Shown here in pieces: positions 7,682 to 16,900 of a stretch of 64,000 nucleotides of DNA. Every line of letters starts with the position of its first letter. Within the stretch, counting starts at the first letter, position 1. Location: NCBI RefSeq assembly GCF_003955735.1, contig NZ_CP034464.1, forward strand, positions 2,108,001-2,172,000, read 5' to 3'. Below the pieces are notes generated by a model, which saw only the letters and a program-made list of their open reading frames with translations, ran no database searches and was not told where the DNA came from. The position numbers and the translations under genes are program-made. This DNA is from Undibacterium parvum (GTDB taxonomy: Bacteria; Pseudomonadota; Gammaproteobacteria; Burkholderiales; Burkholderiaceae_D).

Positions 7682-8593
7682 TCAATGCTGCAATTGCGCT
7701 TCTAGATAATCAATCAATACTCTGAGCTTGGGTGCCAGATAGCGGTTCGGTGGATACAGCAGGTATGCGCTGCCGCGGTAGGCGGTGAGTAATTCCCAAT
7801 CGGCTAAGACGCGTTGCAGACGGCCCTCCGCTAGCGCGGCTTGGGCGGTGAAGACTGGCAGACTGGCGATGCCCCAAGCGTCCAGCGCAGCCGCTAAGCG
7901 CATCTCCGTATTATTCGCGATATAGCGGCCCTGCACCACGACGCTCTGGCTAAGCGCGCCTTGCTGCAAGACCCAGCGATTATCGTTGGCATGTTCGCCC
8001 AGATAGATGCAATCGTGTCCGCTGAGATCATGCGGTGCGTGCGGGATGCCACGCGCGCTCAAATAAGCCGGCGCGGCTACCAAAATTTGCTCTATCAGCT
8101 GCAGCGGTTTGGCCACCAGACCGAGTGGCGGCTGATCGGTGATGCGGATTCCCAGGTCTATATCTTCCTGCAATAGATCGGTGGGGCGATCAGTGACGAT
8201 CATCTGCAGATTGATTTCCGGATATAGGCGCAAAAAATCGCCAAGCAGAGGTTGTATCACTTGCTTGGCAAAGGCTTTCGGCGCGCTCAGACGTATCAGG
8301 CCTTGCGGCTGGGCGTTGACCGCGCTCACAGTGCTGGCTAAGCGCGCCGCCGCCAGCATATCCTGGGCGTACTGCGCTACCGTTTGGCCCGCCTCACTCA
8401 GACGTAAAGAGCGCGTGGTACGTACAAATAATTGCAATTTTAGGCTAGCTTCCAGACTAGAAATTTGTCGGCTAACCGCCGATGGCATGCAATTGAGGGC
8501 GCGCGCAGCGGCCGAGAAACTGCCGGTTTCTATCACCTTGACCATTACCGCCAAGCCTGGGAGTAAATTAATTAACTTATCATTGATGCTCAT
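7682..8593 (-). CDS. LysR-family transcriptional regulator
   Basis: A 303-residue LysR-type protein with N-terminal HTH (ETGSFSAAARALNCMPSAVS, ~residues 21-40) and effector domain containing GLIRLSAPKAF and DIDLGIRITD. It resembles the CrgA/AaeR-like branch of LysR proteins (TRSLRLSEAGQ after the HTH). The EamA transporter at 8708 is divergent, with a 114-base gap, and is the likely target. Effector unknown. Confidence 0.92.
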   Translation of the reverse strand: MSINDKLINLLPGLAVMVKVIETGSFSAAARALNCMPSAVSRQISSLEASLKLQLFVRTTRSLRLSEAGQTVAQYAQDMLAAARLASTVSAVNAQPQGLIRLSAPKAFAKQVIQPLLGDFLRLYPEINLQMIVTDRPTDLLQEDIDLGIRITDQPPLGLVAKPLQLIEQILVAAPAYLSARGIPHAPHDLSGHDCIYLGEHANDNRWVLQQGALSQSVVVQGRYIANNTEMRLAAALDAWGIASLPVFTAQAALAEGRLQRVLADWELLTAYRGSAYLLYPPNRYLAPKLRVLIDYLEAQLQH

Positions 8594-8613
8594 GGCGCAT
8601 AAGTCCTATGCAA

Positions 8614-8624
8614 ATTCACTGAAT
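8614..8624. promoter_or_regulatory. Small dyad in LysR/EamA divergent gap
   Basis: ATTCA-c-TGAAT is a perfect 11-base dyad in the 114-base gap between divergent genes, at a plausible place for LysR binding. It is short and could occur by chance. Confidence 0.3.
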
Positions 8625-8707
8625 TATCAAAATCCGAGTATAGATCCATAATCGCCTGGTCGCAGCAATCGCCTGCTAAATATTCCAAGACCACCGGAGA
8701 GTCGCTC

Positions 8708-9643
8708 ATGTTAAAACGCCTGCCTATGGCCGAATTGATGTTATTTGCAGTCGCCATGGTGTGGGGCTGTAGTTATGGCGTAGCGAAAATCGCGCTGTTT
8801 TATTACCCCGTGCTAGGATTTTTGGCCTTGCGCTTCGGCTTGACTTTCTTCATCTTGCTACCCAGCCTGAGCAATTTTCGCAGTCTCGAGGTGAAAAACG
8901 CCTGGCGTATAGGTCTGCCTTTGGGCTTGATTTTATTGGCAATTTTTTTGTGCGAAACCTATGGCATTACACTCACGAGTGCCAGCAATGCGGCGTTTTT
9001 GATTTCTCTGTGCGTGGTGTTGACGCCGCTGGTTGAGTGGCTAGTGTTAAAGCAAGCACCGAATTCCTACACGCTGGGCGCTATCGCACTGGCGCTGCTA
9101 GGTGCTATTTTGCTGATGCCCAATCTGGGTCTCAATTTCAGCTTCAGTTTCAGCTTCAATCCTGGCGATTGCCTGATACTGGCTGCGGCCGTCTTGCGCG
9201 CATTTTTTATGGTGCAGAGCAAGCGCCTGACGCAGCATCAGCAACTCTCCACGCTGGCCTTGACAGCGGTGCAATCGGGCGTCTTGATGCTGGGTTGCTT
9301 AAGTCTGGCGGCATTAAGCCCTAGCGGTTTGCCCGCTTTACCGCAGGCGCTGGTATTTTGGGGCGCAACTTTGTTCCTGGTGTTGTTTTGCACACTGTTT
9401 GCCTTCTTCGCGCAAAATTATGCGATCCGCCGCAGCAACCCAACCAAAGTCGCGCTACTACTGGGCAGTGAGCCGGCCTTCGGCGCCTTGTTTGCCGTAC
9501 TATTTTTGGGTGAGCATTTAAGCGCGCAGGCGCTGCTCGGTGGCAGTCTGATCGTTGTGGCATCTTTAGCTGCCAGCCTGCAAGCGCCGATTAAAAAGAG
9601 TAAATTATTCGGGCAGCTAATCGGCAGGCAATTGAACTCTTAG
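8708..9643 (+). CDS. EamA/DMT-family transporter
   Basis: A 311-residue membrane protein with about ten hydrophobic helices in two repeated halves, as in the drug/metabolite transporter EamA family. Family features include the N-terminal AMVWGCSYGVAKIAL helix, the LTSASNAAFLISL helix in the first half, and ALLLGSEPAFGALFAVLFLG near the end of the second repeat. A GGAG ribosome site precedes the ATG. Such proteins export or import small metabolites; the substrate is not readable. Probably regulated by the divergent LysR gene at 7682. Confidence 0.9.
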   Translation: MLKRLPMAELMLFAVAMVWGCSYGVAKIALFYYPVLGFLALRFGLTFFILLPSLSNFRSLEVKNAWRIGLPLGLILLAIFLCETYGITLTSASNAAFLISLCVVLTPLVEWLVLKQAPNSYTLGAIALALLGAILLMPNLGLNFSFSFSFNPGDCLILAAAVLRAFFMVQSKRLTQHQQLSTLALTAVQSGVLMLGCLSLAALSPSGLPALPQALVFWGATLFLVLFCTLFAFFAQNYAIRRSNPTKVALLLGSEPAFGALFAVLFLGEHLSAQALLGGSLIVVASLAASLQAPIKKSKLFGQLIGRQLNS

Positions 9644-9667
9644 GTTTTCTAGTGGATAATTACGCGC

Positions 9668-9916
9668 ATGAACGATACCACTACCTTCCCCCCTTTCCCT
9701 GACCGTTTGTCAGTTGATCCACGTAGTCCTTACTACAGCGCGGCCGTGTTCGAACACGAAGTCGGCATTAATCTGAACGGCAAAGAACGTTTAGAAGTCG
9801 AAGAATATTGCATCAGCGAAGGCTGGATTAAAGTCCCTGCTGGCAAAGCCGTCGATCGCAAGGGCCAGCCCTTGATGATCAAAGTAAAAGGCACGGTAGT
9901 ACCGTTTTATCGTTAA
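9668..9916 (+). CDS. DUF3297 family protein
   Basis: An 82-residue protein matching the DUF3297 family (PF11730) over its length: LPDRLS-like start (FPDRLSVDPRSPYYS), the HEVGINLNGKER core, CISEGWIKV and a C-terminal KGTVVPFYR. The family is widespread in proteobacteria and has no established function. It lies 24 bases after the EamA gene and may be cotranscribed. A strong terminator follows. Confidence 0.85.
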   Translation: MNDTTTFPPFPDRLSVDPRSPYYSAAVFEHEVGINLNGKERLEVEEYCISEGWIKVPAGKAVDRKGQPLMIKVKGTVVPFYR

Positions 9917-9944
9917 AAACTCGCTGCTCTAAAACCAAATTCAA

Positions 9945-9982
9945 AAAAGGCCAGTATCGCCATGCAGCGATACTGGCCTTTT
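9945..9982 (+). terminator. Intrinsic terminator after DUF3297 gene
   Basis: A 16-bp perfect stem (AAAAGGCCAGTATCGC / GCGATACTGGCCTTTT) with a six-base loop ends in a T run. It lies 28 bases after the stop codon and could act on both strands. Confidence 0.88.
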
Positions 9983-10079
9983 CAATAAGCGGTGTCAGTA
10001 AGCTGTGTAAGTAAGCTTAGTTAGTAAGCGGCTTGACCGGAATCGGGCTGCCCAGAATTTTTCGAATACATCAACAATA

Positions 10080-10117
10080 GAGCCACTTCGATTGGCTTTC
10101 TTTTTGAAGTGGTTCTA
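10080..10117. other. Hairpin in the gap before the FAD oxidase gene
   Basis: In the 380-base gene-free stretch 9917-10296 the only other structure I see is AGAGCCACTTC / GAAGTGGTTCT with a 16-base T-rich loop, followed a few bases later by CTTTTTC. It may be a weak terminator or a regulatory fold; no function is assigned. Confidence 0.35.
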
Positions 10118-10296
10118 GCTTTTTCAATTTCAAAAATTTACTCTCTACTTGCTTTGCAATTGCCAGTTTTTGGCTAGGATAGACGGCCAAACTAGGCTAG
10201 GATTTGTGCGCACGCGCTGAGACAGCGATGGCAATCATACTGCTTTTTTGCGCAAGACAATTGCAGCTAACACCTCACCAACGGAGTAAGAGTTCT

Positions 10297-11586
10297 ATGG
10301 CAACCCAAAGGATCAATTCGTATTATTCAGCAAGCATCAATCAAGTGCATCATTTCCCGCAGCTTGAATCTGATGTCGAGGTCGATGTGGTGGTGATCGG
10401 TGCTGGTTTTACTGGAGTGGCCGCTGCATTAGAATTGGCAGAAAGAGGTAAAAAGGTGGCACTGATCGAAGCCAATAAAGTCGGCTGGGGGCAGTCTGGG
10501 CGCAATGGCGGCCAGGTCACCGGCAGCTTGTCGGGCGAGGGCGCGATGCGCAAACAACTGAGCAGCTTTATGAGCGCAGCTGAGGCCGATGAATTTATCT
10601 GGTTTTTGCGCTGGCGCGGGCACGATATTATCAAAAACCGTATAGAAAAATACGGCATCGCTTGCGACCTCAAATTCGGCCATCTGCACACGGCCTACAA
10701 GCCCAGCCATGTCAAAGAATTGCGCGCTGAGCGTGATCTGGCGCAGCGACGCGGCATGGGCGATCAGGTCGAGCTGATAGAGGCCAAAGACATGGGGCAG
10801 TTTCTCGATACGCCTTTGTATCACGGTGGCCTCTACAATAAAAAGAATATGCATCTGCATCCGCTCAATCTGTGCATAGGCGAAGCGCAGGCGCTGGTAA
10901 GCCTGGGTGGTTTAATTTTTGAAGACTCGCCAGTGACGAATATTGTGCATGGCGACAGACCAGAAGTGCATACTGCCAAAGGGCGCGTGATCGCGCATCA
11001 AGTCTTGCTGGCTGGCGATGTGTATCACAAGCTGGAACAAAAAAAACTAGGCGGCATGATATTCCCCGCCGCCGGTGGCATCATCACCACCGCGCCATTG
11101 GGCAGTTTGGCCAAACAACTCAACCCGAAAGACGTGGCAGTCTATGATTGCCGTTTCGTGCTCGATTACTATCGTATGACGGCCGACGGGCGTTTGTTAT
11201 TTGGCGGCGGTGCCAACTATTCGGGCAAAGAATCACGCGATATTGCGGCCGAATTGCGTCCCTGTGTAGAACGCACCTTCCCGCTCCTGAAAGGGGTGGA
11301 GATAGAGTACGAATGGAGTTGCAATATGGGCATAGTCATCAACCGGGTGCCACAACTGGGTAAGCTCTCGCCCAATGTCTGGTACGCACAAGGCTACTCT
11401 GGCCATGGGGTCGCAACCTCTCATATCGTCGGCGAGATCATGGCCAATGCCATGACTGGCAATAGCACGCGCTTTGATAGTTTTGATCAATTCAAGCATA
11501 TCCGGGTGCCGCTGGGCGATTGGTTTGGCAATCAACTACTGGCTTTAGGCATGCATTACTACCTGTTTATGGAGCGCTTTCACTGA
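10297..11586 (+). CDS. FAD-dependent oxidoreductase, gamma-glutamylputrescine oxidase (PuuB/OrdL) type
   Basis: A 429-residue DAO-family flavoprotein. The FAD-binding signature is at residues ~31-60: VVVIGAGFTGVAAALELAER followed by GWGQSGRNGGQ, the latter typical of PuuB/OrdL proteins that oxidise gamma-glutamylputrescine or related amines. The C-terminal half has GRLLFGGGANYSG and VWYAQGYSGHGVA, which close the FAD site. I chose the ATG at 10297, preceded by GGAG ten bases upstream; an in-frame GTG at 10204 would add an unlikely 31-residue N-terminus. No other putrescine genes are adjacent, so the substrate is inferred only from family. Confidence 0.85.
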   Translation: MATQRINSYYSASINQVHHFPQLESDVEVDVVVIGAGFTGVAAALELAERGKKVALIEANKVGWGQSGRNGGQVTGSLSGEGAMRKQLSSFMSAAEADEFIWFLRWRGHDIIKNRIEKYGIACDLKFGHLHTAYKPSHVKELRAERDLAQRRGMGDQVELIEAKDMGQFLDTPLYHGGLYNKKNMHLHPLNLCIGEAQALVSLGGLIFEDSPVTNIVHGDRPEVHTAKGRVIAHQVLLAGDVYHKLEQKKLGGMIFPAAGGIITTAPLGSLAKQLNPKDVAVYDCRFVLDYYRMTADGRLLFGGGANYSGKESRDIAAELRPCVERTFPLLKGVEIEYEWSCNMGIVINRVPQLGKLSPNVWYAQGYSGHGVATSHIVGEIMANAMTGNSTRFDSFDQFKHIRVPLGDWFGNQLLALGMHYYLFMERFH

Positions 11587-11623
11587 CTCAGCATCCGGCG
11601 GCAGAAGTGGCTGTGGCGGCGCG

Positions 11624-12385
11624 CTAGGGCAGGCGTAAATCTCGTAAACGCTGGTGTAGCTCATCGTCCCAGTCGAGCTTGAGTTGCTGCTTGGCGCACA
11701 GATAGTGTTCGGTAAATACGTCCAGGTAAGCCTCCAGAGTTTGCGCGGCCAGCGTCTCACCAGCCAGCGCCAGACATAAGGCGGCCACCTCAGAGGTACA
11801 CAAATGATCATCGCGCCGTGAACGCCGCAGGCGATAACGCGATAATTGCTCAGGTGCCAAACTGAGCACAGGAAATTGTGCCAGATAAGGGCTTTTTTTA
11901 AAGATCTTGCGCGCCTCTGGCCAGGTCGCATCGAGCAAGATAAACAGCGGCCGCTTGCGCTCCTGATCTGAAACAGTATCGTTTTTTTCGACTGGCAGCA
12001 ACTGCGTCACAACCCGCTCAGGCGCCACAAATTCACCAGGAAACACCACATACGGCTGCCATTGCGGATCGGCCAACAAGCTCAATAAGGCAGGATCAAC
12101 TTCAGTGCGGGCCCAGCCAAAGGCCGTGGTAGCGGGCACCACATCAGCGATCAGCCAGCCGGTATTGCTAGGTTTCAGGGTCTCATGTTCCGCCATGATC
12201 AGACACACCCCGGCACGGGTAGGCACCACAGTACGCAAGCCGCACAGGCAATGACTGAGGATCAGGCGGCAACCAGCACAGCGCTCGCCATGCGGCCCGC
12301 CCCGCGCCAGAAATGGCCGCGTACTACGTAGCAGGCGAGCCGAGCGCAGACGGGATACAGCATGTGGTAAATGGACGTGGGTCAT
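11624..12385 (-). CDS. DTW-domain tRNA-uridine aminocarboxypropyltransferase (TapT/YfiP-like)
   Basis: A 253-residue DTW-domain protein (PF03942). Such enzymes transfer the 3-amino-3-carboxypropyl group of S-adenosylmethionine to uridine in tRNA (acp3U47 in E. coli). It has an N-terminal cysteine cluster, ERCAGCRLILSHCLC (Cys36, 39, 46, 48), a zinc-ribbon-like feature of the family. The name-giving motif appears as LLDATWPEARKI, with Asp-Ala-Thr-Trp as in YfiP-type members, followed by YRLRRSRRDDHLCTSEVAAL. It is convergent with the FAD oxidase gene, 37 bases apart. Confidence 0.85.
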   Translation of the reverse strand: MTHVHLPHAVSRLRSARLLRSTRPFLARGGPHGERCAGCRLILSHCLCGLRTVVPTRAGVCLIMAEHETLKPSNTGWLIADVVPATTAFGWARTEVDPALLSLLADPQWQPYVVFPGEFVAPERVVTQLLPVEKNDTVSDQERKRPLFILLDATWPEARKIFKKSPYLAQFPVLSLAPEQLSRYRLRRSRRDDHLCTSEVAALCLALAGETLAAQTLEAYLDVFTEHYLCAKQQLKLDWDDELHQRLRDLRLP

Positions 12386-12630
12386 GTGAATTTCAACTGT
12401 CGCTTTTATAGCAGAAAACTCTCTTTAAAAAAACAACCTAGTTATATTCACAGGAGGCTTTCCAAAGTTAAGCGTAAAATATAAGGCTGTTTTGTCAGCG
12501 TCTATGCGATCAGGAAATTAGCCCATTTTCCTGTATAGAAGCGCACGTATATGGGCTAAAACCCTGTGATATTTCTCGATTTTAAACGTCGATTACGACA
12601 CTTTTATTTGCATTTATTTTTTTTGACATT

Positions 12631-14268
12631 ATGAATAATTTAAGCATACGTTTCCGCATTACCGCTGGCTTAGCATTGATCTTATTGCTTGCTGTTCTGA
12701 GCGCAGCCAATTCATTGTATCAAAATATTTCGATCAAATATGAGTCTAGCGAAGTCAGTTCTTCCTGGATACCGGCTATAGGAAATTTGGGGCAAATGAA
12801 AGGCTACGTTAGCGATCACTATCTGCTGGTAAGTGACCATATGGCTGGCCGAGGCGCAGTTGATGCGGCTGTTTTTAATAAAGAATTACAAGAGATCGAA
12901 TCCAAACTGAGCAAAGCCACCGAAGTCTATCTAGCGACTTTACTCACTTATACAGCAGAAAATGCAGCCCAAGGCGATGCAGAAAAAGCTTTGGTTGCCG
13001 ATTATCAGCGCAAGCGCGACACTTATTTTAAACTGGTGAAAGCTGGTTTGGCCGATGTCGCTGATACAGCTGCCACGCCTGCCATGGTAGAGATGGCGAA
13101 GCAGGCTTATGCAGAGAAAACACCCGCAGCATTTCGTGAAGCCTACAGCGCAATGGAAGCAATTTTGAGCTTCAATCTAAACGGTACCGCGCTAGCCGCG
13201 GAAACCGTCTCACAAACGGTAAAAAGTGCCGAAAAAGCCATGCTGGCAGCCTTGGCATTTATTATCCTCATCGGGTTTGCGCTGATCTGGGCGATTCCAC
13301 GTAGCGTTGTAGTCCCAGTGCAAGAAGCTGTTTCGCTTGCGCAAAAGATCGCAGAAGGCGACCTGAGCCGCGATGTAATAATCACGAGGCACGACGAATT
13401 GGGGACCTTACTTAGTAATCTCGGTGCCATGCAAAAAAATCTGGCCATGGTGGTATCCAACGTACGTAAAGGATCCGAAGAAGTGGCCAGCGCAAGCGCT
13501 GAAATTGCACAAGGCAACTTAGATCTTTCTTCCAGAACAGAGCAACAAGCAAGTGCACTCGAACAAACCGCTGCGAGCATGGAAGAACTCGGCTCTACCG
13601 TAAAACAGAATGCGGAAAATTCGCGCTTAGCCAATCAACTGGCCGTGAGTGCGTCAAAAATTGCCGTACAGGGCGGTGATGTAGTCGGTCAAGTAGTGGA
13701 GACTATGAGGGGCATCAATAGTTCGTCGCAAAAAATTTCGGACATCATCGGCGTCATTGACGCGATTGCCTTTCAAACCAATATCCTGGCGCTTAATGCG
13801 GCAGTGGAAGCGGCAAGGGCTGGGGAAAACGGACGCGGATTTGCGGTGGTGGCCAGCGAAGTACGTTCATTGGCGGGGCGCAGCGCGGAAGCGGCTCGCG
13901 AAATTAAGATACTCATCAGTGATAGTGTCGAACGCGTAGAGCAAGGCACTATGCTTGTCGATAAAGCAGGTGCGACTATGGAAGAAATCGTGAACTCGAT
14001 TCGCCGGGTGACCGAAATTATGGCAGAAATAAGCGTCGCTAGCGACGAGCAATCTGCAGGGGTAGCCCAAGTGGGCGAGGCAGTAAATCATATGGACGAA
14101 ACGACACAACAAAACGCCGCCTTGGTTGAACAAATGGCTGCAGCTGCGGCCAGTCTGCAATCACAGGCGCAAGATCTAGTGCAAGTGGTCGCCACTTTCA
14201 AGCTAAGTGACGACACAGAATTGCCGCTGTACGCGGTGCATCGTGTAGAGCAGTTGAGCCTACGCTAA
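12631..14268 (+). CDS. Methyl-accepting chemotaxis protein
   Basis: A 545-residue chemoreceptor. Layout: N-terminal membrane helix (~residues 8-28), a ~175-residue periplasmic four-helix-bundle sensor, second membrane helix (~203-222), HAMP domain (~225-275) and a cytoplasmic signalling coiled coil. The conserved hairpin tip is [20 protein letters not shown], followed by [17 protein letters not shown]. Methylation-type Gln/Glu pairs flank it ([16 protein letters not shown]). No CheR-binding pentapeptide is seen at the C-terminus. It stands alone; 12386-12630 upstream is AT-rich and I see no clear promoter in it. Ligand unknown. Confidence 0.95.
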   Translation: MNNLSIRFRITAGLALILLLAVLSAANSLYQNISIKYESSEVSSSWIPAIGNLGQMKGYVSDHYLLVSDHMAGRGAVDAAVFNKELQEIESKLSKATEVYLATLLTYTAENAAQGDAEKALVADYQRKRDTYFKLVKAGLADVADTAATPAMVEMAKQAYAEKTPAAFREAYSAMEAILSFNLNGTALAAETVSQTVKSAEKAMLAALAFIILIGFALIWAIPRSVVVPVQEAVSLAQKIAEGDLSRDVIITRHDELGTLLSNLGAMQKNLAMVVSNVRKGSEEVASASAEIAQGNLDLSSRTEQQASALEQTAASMEELGSTVKQNAENSRLANQLAVSASKIAVQGGDVVGQVVETMRGINSSSQKISDIIGVIDAIAFQTNILALNAAVEAARAGENGRGFAVVASEVRSLAGRSAEAAREIKILISDSVERVEQGTMLVDKAGATMEEIVNSIRRVTEIMAEISVASDEQSAGVAQVGEAVNHMDETTQQNAALVEQMAAAAASLQSQAQDLVQVVATFKLSDDTELPLYAVHRVEQLSLR

Positions 14269-14328
14269 TTGAGTCAGTGTTAAGGCCTGTCTCATTTTTA
14301 CTATCACTATAGGCTTGCAGCCAGTCAG

Positions 14329-14442
14329 CTAGTCAAGCTTGATCGTAAAACTCGCCAATTGGCGCACCAGCTCGTCGTCACGAAAGGGCAGTGCAGCAAC
14401 AAAATGCGCCGCACCGCCAATATACTGGGTAGTATCACGCCG
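14329..14442 (-). pseudogene. Possible C-terminal coding remnant
   Basis: Reading leftward, a frame without start encodes RDTTQYIGGAAHFVAALPF and then RDDELVRQLASFTIKLD before a TAG. The composition is protein-like and unlike random antisense. It is in a different frame from the FMN reductase that ends at 14435, overlapping it by a few bases. It could be the debris of a deleted gene or a frameshifted extension. I recognise no family. Confidence 0.3.
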
Positions 14443-14974
14443 CCGGCAAGACCGTCAAGCTACTCAGCGCCTGCAGCAGTTGCTGCTCCAGATCGGGGTT
14501 TTTGAGGGTGCCAAGCGCCACATCAAAATTCTCATAAAAGCTAGGGATAGCCAGACTGGCCTTGACCTGGCCGCCAAAAAACGGCGCTGAATTAGTCGCT
14601 GCCGCCAACACGCTGGCACCTCCGCGCGCACCAGGCGAAGTGGACAGTAACACCACAGGCTTACCCTGAAAAACTTTGGAATTAATCCGAGAGCACCAAT
14701 CGAAAAGATTTTTATAGGCGGCGCTATACGAGCCATTGTGCTCGGCAAAAGAAATCAGCAAGGCATCGCTACCAGCGATTTTTTCCAGGAAGGCCAGTGC
14801 CAAGGCCGGCTGTCCCAACTGCTCTTCTTTGTCGACACTGAATAAGGGTAATTCGTAATCGTTCAGATCTAGCACTTCGACCTGCGCAACAGGCAGCAAG
14901 CTGGCGGCATGCTTCACCAATTGCAGATTGATCGATTTTTTACTACTACTGGCAGCGAAGGCTAACAATTTCAT
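14435..14974 (-). CDS. NADPH-dependent FMN reductase family protein
   Basis: A 179-residue flavodoxin-like protein (PF03358). The FMN phosphate loop is at the N-terminus (MKLLAFAASSSKKSINLQLV), and the second flavin-contact region SFAEHNGSYSAAYKNLFDWC matches the PEYNGS-type motif of ChrR/SsuE-like reductases. The third is LSTSPGARGG. Such enzymes reduce FMN, quinones or chromate with NAD(P)H. The gene starts next to a gap shared with the porin gene and is transcribed away from it. Confidence 0.88.
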   Translation of the reverse strand: MKLLAFAASSSKKSINLQLVKHAASLLPVAQVEVLDLNDYELPLFSVDKEEQLGQPALALAFLEKIAGSDALLISFAEHNGSYSAAYKNLFDWCSRINSKVFQGKPVVLLSTSPGARGGASVLAAATNSAPFFGGQVKASLAIPSFYENFDVALGTLKNPDLEQQLLQALSSLTVLPAA

Positions 14975-15060
14975 TTGTGTTTTCTCAAAGTTAAGGACCC
15001 GATATCAGGAATGGTGGCGGGCGAAATCATCATTGTAATTGATGCATGCAATTACAGCAT

Positions 15061-15137
15061 GCCGCCAACGCGCATATCCCATGCGGGCTGCAGGGCAGGG
15101 TGCCTGAAGAAGGGCATGGAATATGAGCGGTGGCAGT
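15061..15137. repeat. REP-like repeat A, copy 3
   Basis: Arms GCCAACGCGCATATCCCATG and GGCATGGAATATGAGCGGTG. It lies in the 390-base gene-free gap 14975-15364 between the FMN reductase and porin genes. The rest of that gap holds a G-rich segment with an imperfect hairpin around 15235-15265 and the porin ribosome site; nothing else is evident. Confidence 0.7.
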
Positions 15138-15364
15138 GCCTTGTGTTGCGCATCGCCTACACACCACTAGCTAAAACCCATAACGACAGCTAACTGAAAG
15201 CTAGGCTTGCCTACCATGGAGGCTGATTGCTAGGGGGGGCGCGCTTGATCAAAGCGAGCCCTAGGCCTTGCGGGATTTTTTTGTATCTCAAAAAAATGTG
15301 CTCAAGGCTTCCCGCCTGAGCAATTCACAAGCACTAACTTGACTACTTTTGGAGACTCTCAAAA

Positions 15365-16417
15365 ATGAAAAAAAGCCTGATCTGCGCTGCGGCGCTCAGT
15401 ATGATTGCCAGCCTGGCACATGCACAATCGAATGTGACTATTTACGGTTTGATCGATGCCAATCTGACCTACAACAATAACGCGAGCGCGGCCAAAGATG
15501 GCCAGTTCAAACTCAATAGCGGTGGTATGAATACCTCCCGTCTGGGTTTTCGTGGTACCGAAGATTTAGGCAATGGTTTGAAGGCAGTGATGCAACTGGA
15601 AAGCGGTATCTTGCTCGACACTGGCGCCACTGACGGTGAAATGTTTGGTCGTCAAGCCAATGTCGGCCTGCAAGGCGAATTCGGTAAGCTGATCGCTGGT
15701 CGTTCATATAGCACGACCTATGATTTCATCTTGCCTTTCGATCCTATGGGTTATGCGCCTCAGTATTCCTGGGCGACTTCGGCCGGTGCGACTGGCTCAC
15801 GTAAAGACGGCATGCTGACCGGCACTTCAAATATGCTGAAATACCAATTCGACAGCAGCAGCTTCAAACTCGGTGCGACTTATGGTCTGGGTGAAGTGGC
15901 AGGCGATAACGCCTCTAGCGCCAAGCTGGCTTTAGCGGCTGCGTATATGGCTGGCCCATTTGCCGCGACACTGGCGTTTGATCAAGTTAATGGTGTGACG
16001 ACCGCTGCTGGTGCCATGGATAAGGCCAAGACTATCCACGCTGCTGCCAACTATCAACTCGACAGCGTTAAATTGTATGCAGCGTATCGCAATTACAAGA
16101 AGACTCTGGCGAGCGGCGCAGCCGATTTGCGCAGCGATTTATTCTGGGGCGGCGTCGACTTTAAGCTTAGCCCGGTATGGACACTGACTGGCGCTTACTA
16201 CTATCAGGATATCAAGAACGTAGCAGCGGCAGCCGATGCTGATCCTAGTATGTTCGTCGCGCGTGCCAAATACGCTTTATCCAAGCGTACCGACATCTAT
16301 GTCACCGGTGCCTATGCCAAGGGTCGCAACGACAAGATAGTCGGTGTGTCACGCGATGATGCGGCTTTTGGTACTAGCCAAAATTCTTTCACAGTAGGTA
16401 TGCAACACCGCTTCTAA
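15365..16417 (+). CDS. Outer membrane porin (Gram-negative porin family)
   Basis: A 350-residue porin of the betaproteobacterial type (PF13609). A signal peptide (MKKSLICAAALSMIASLAHA) precedes the mature start QSNVTIYGLIDANLTY, the first beta strand. Alternating beta strands continue, with the SRLGFRGTEDLGNGLKA and FGRQANVGLQGEFGKLIAGR segments diagnostic of this family, and the protein ends in an aromatic residue (MQHRF), the outer-membrane assembly signal. A GGAG site precedes the ATG. It probably forms a trimeric diffusion channel. A strong terminator follows. Confidence 0.95.
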   Translation: MKKSLICAAALSMIASLAHAQSNVTIYGLIDANLTYNNNASAAKDGQFKLNSGGMNTSRLGFRGTEDLGNGLKAVMQLESGILLDTGATDGEMFGRQANVGLQGEFGKLIAGRSYSTTYDFILPFDPMGYAPQYSWATSAGATGSRKDGMLTGTSNMLKYQFDSSSFKLGATYGLGEVAGDNASSAKLALAAAYMAGPFAATLAFDQVNGVTTAAGAMDKAKTIHAAANYQLDSVKLYAAYRNYKKTLASGAADLRSDLFWGGVDFKLSPVWTLTGAYYYQDIKNVAAAADADPSMFVARAKYALSKRTDIYVTGAYAKGRNDKIVGVSRDDAAFGTSQNSFTVGMQHRF

Positions 16418-16434
16418 GCTCAGGCTATGAAGTC

Positions 16435-16474
16435 AAAAGCCAGCCCTTGCGCTCTGCAGGGCTGGCTTTTTTTT
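16435..16474 (+). terminator. Intrinsic terminator of the porin gene
   Basis: A 13-bp perfect stem (AAAAGCCAGCCCT / AGGGCTGGCTTTT) with a ten-base loop and a T8 tail lies 18 bases after the porin stop. Confidence 0.92.
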
Positions 16475-16483
16475 GCCCCCGGC

Positions 16484-16780
16484 TCAGATCTGAGCGATCA
16501 CGTCTGGCAAAGCCTTCGACCAATGGTAAATCTCTACACTCTGGCGCAAACCTTGCTGCCAGAACGGATCACTCTGAAATGCCGCCTCGACCGCAGCTTT
16601 GTTATCAGCCTCAAGTATCCACAGCGCGCCGACTGGCGTCTCGCCCAACTCATGACGTAAAGAGCCAGCGACCTTAATCTGCGCTTGCCGTTCAGCCAGC
16701 CAGTCTATGTGTTGCTGCAAAAATTCAGCTCTGATTGCGCCCTGGCCTGGCAGGTCGGTAAAACGTACGACGAACAGCAT
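16484..16780 (-). CDS. YciI family protein
   Basis: A 98-residue protein with the YCII-related domain (PF03795), a small ferredoxin-like alpha/beta fold. Seen here: the N-terminal strand MLFVVRFTDLPG, a conserved HIDWL helix (residues ~24-28), AGSLRHELGETPVGALWILEA and a C-terminal DPFWQQG with VEIYHW. The conserved His/Asp are thought to form a putative active site in the family, but function is unproven. It is convergent with the porin gene. Confidence 0.88.
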   Translation of the reverse strand: MLFVVRFTDLPGQGAIRAEFLQQHIDWLAERQAQIKVAGSLRHELGETPVGALWILEADNKAAVEAAFQSDPFWQQGLRQSVEIYHWSKALPDVIAQI

Positions 16781-16900
16781 GACTATCCTCTGCTTAAATA
16801 AGTTTGAACTTACACAAAAATGGCTAGATAGGATAACCCAAGCTTGGGCGCTTGTCTGTCTGTGCTAAGCTAATGCATCCTCTTTTTCCTAGCCTCTGTC

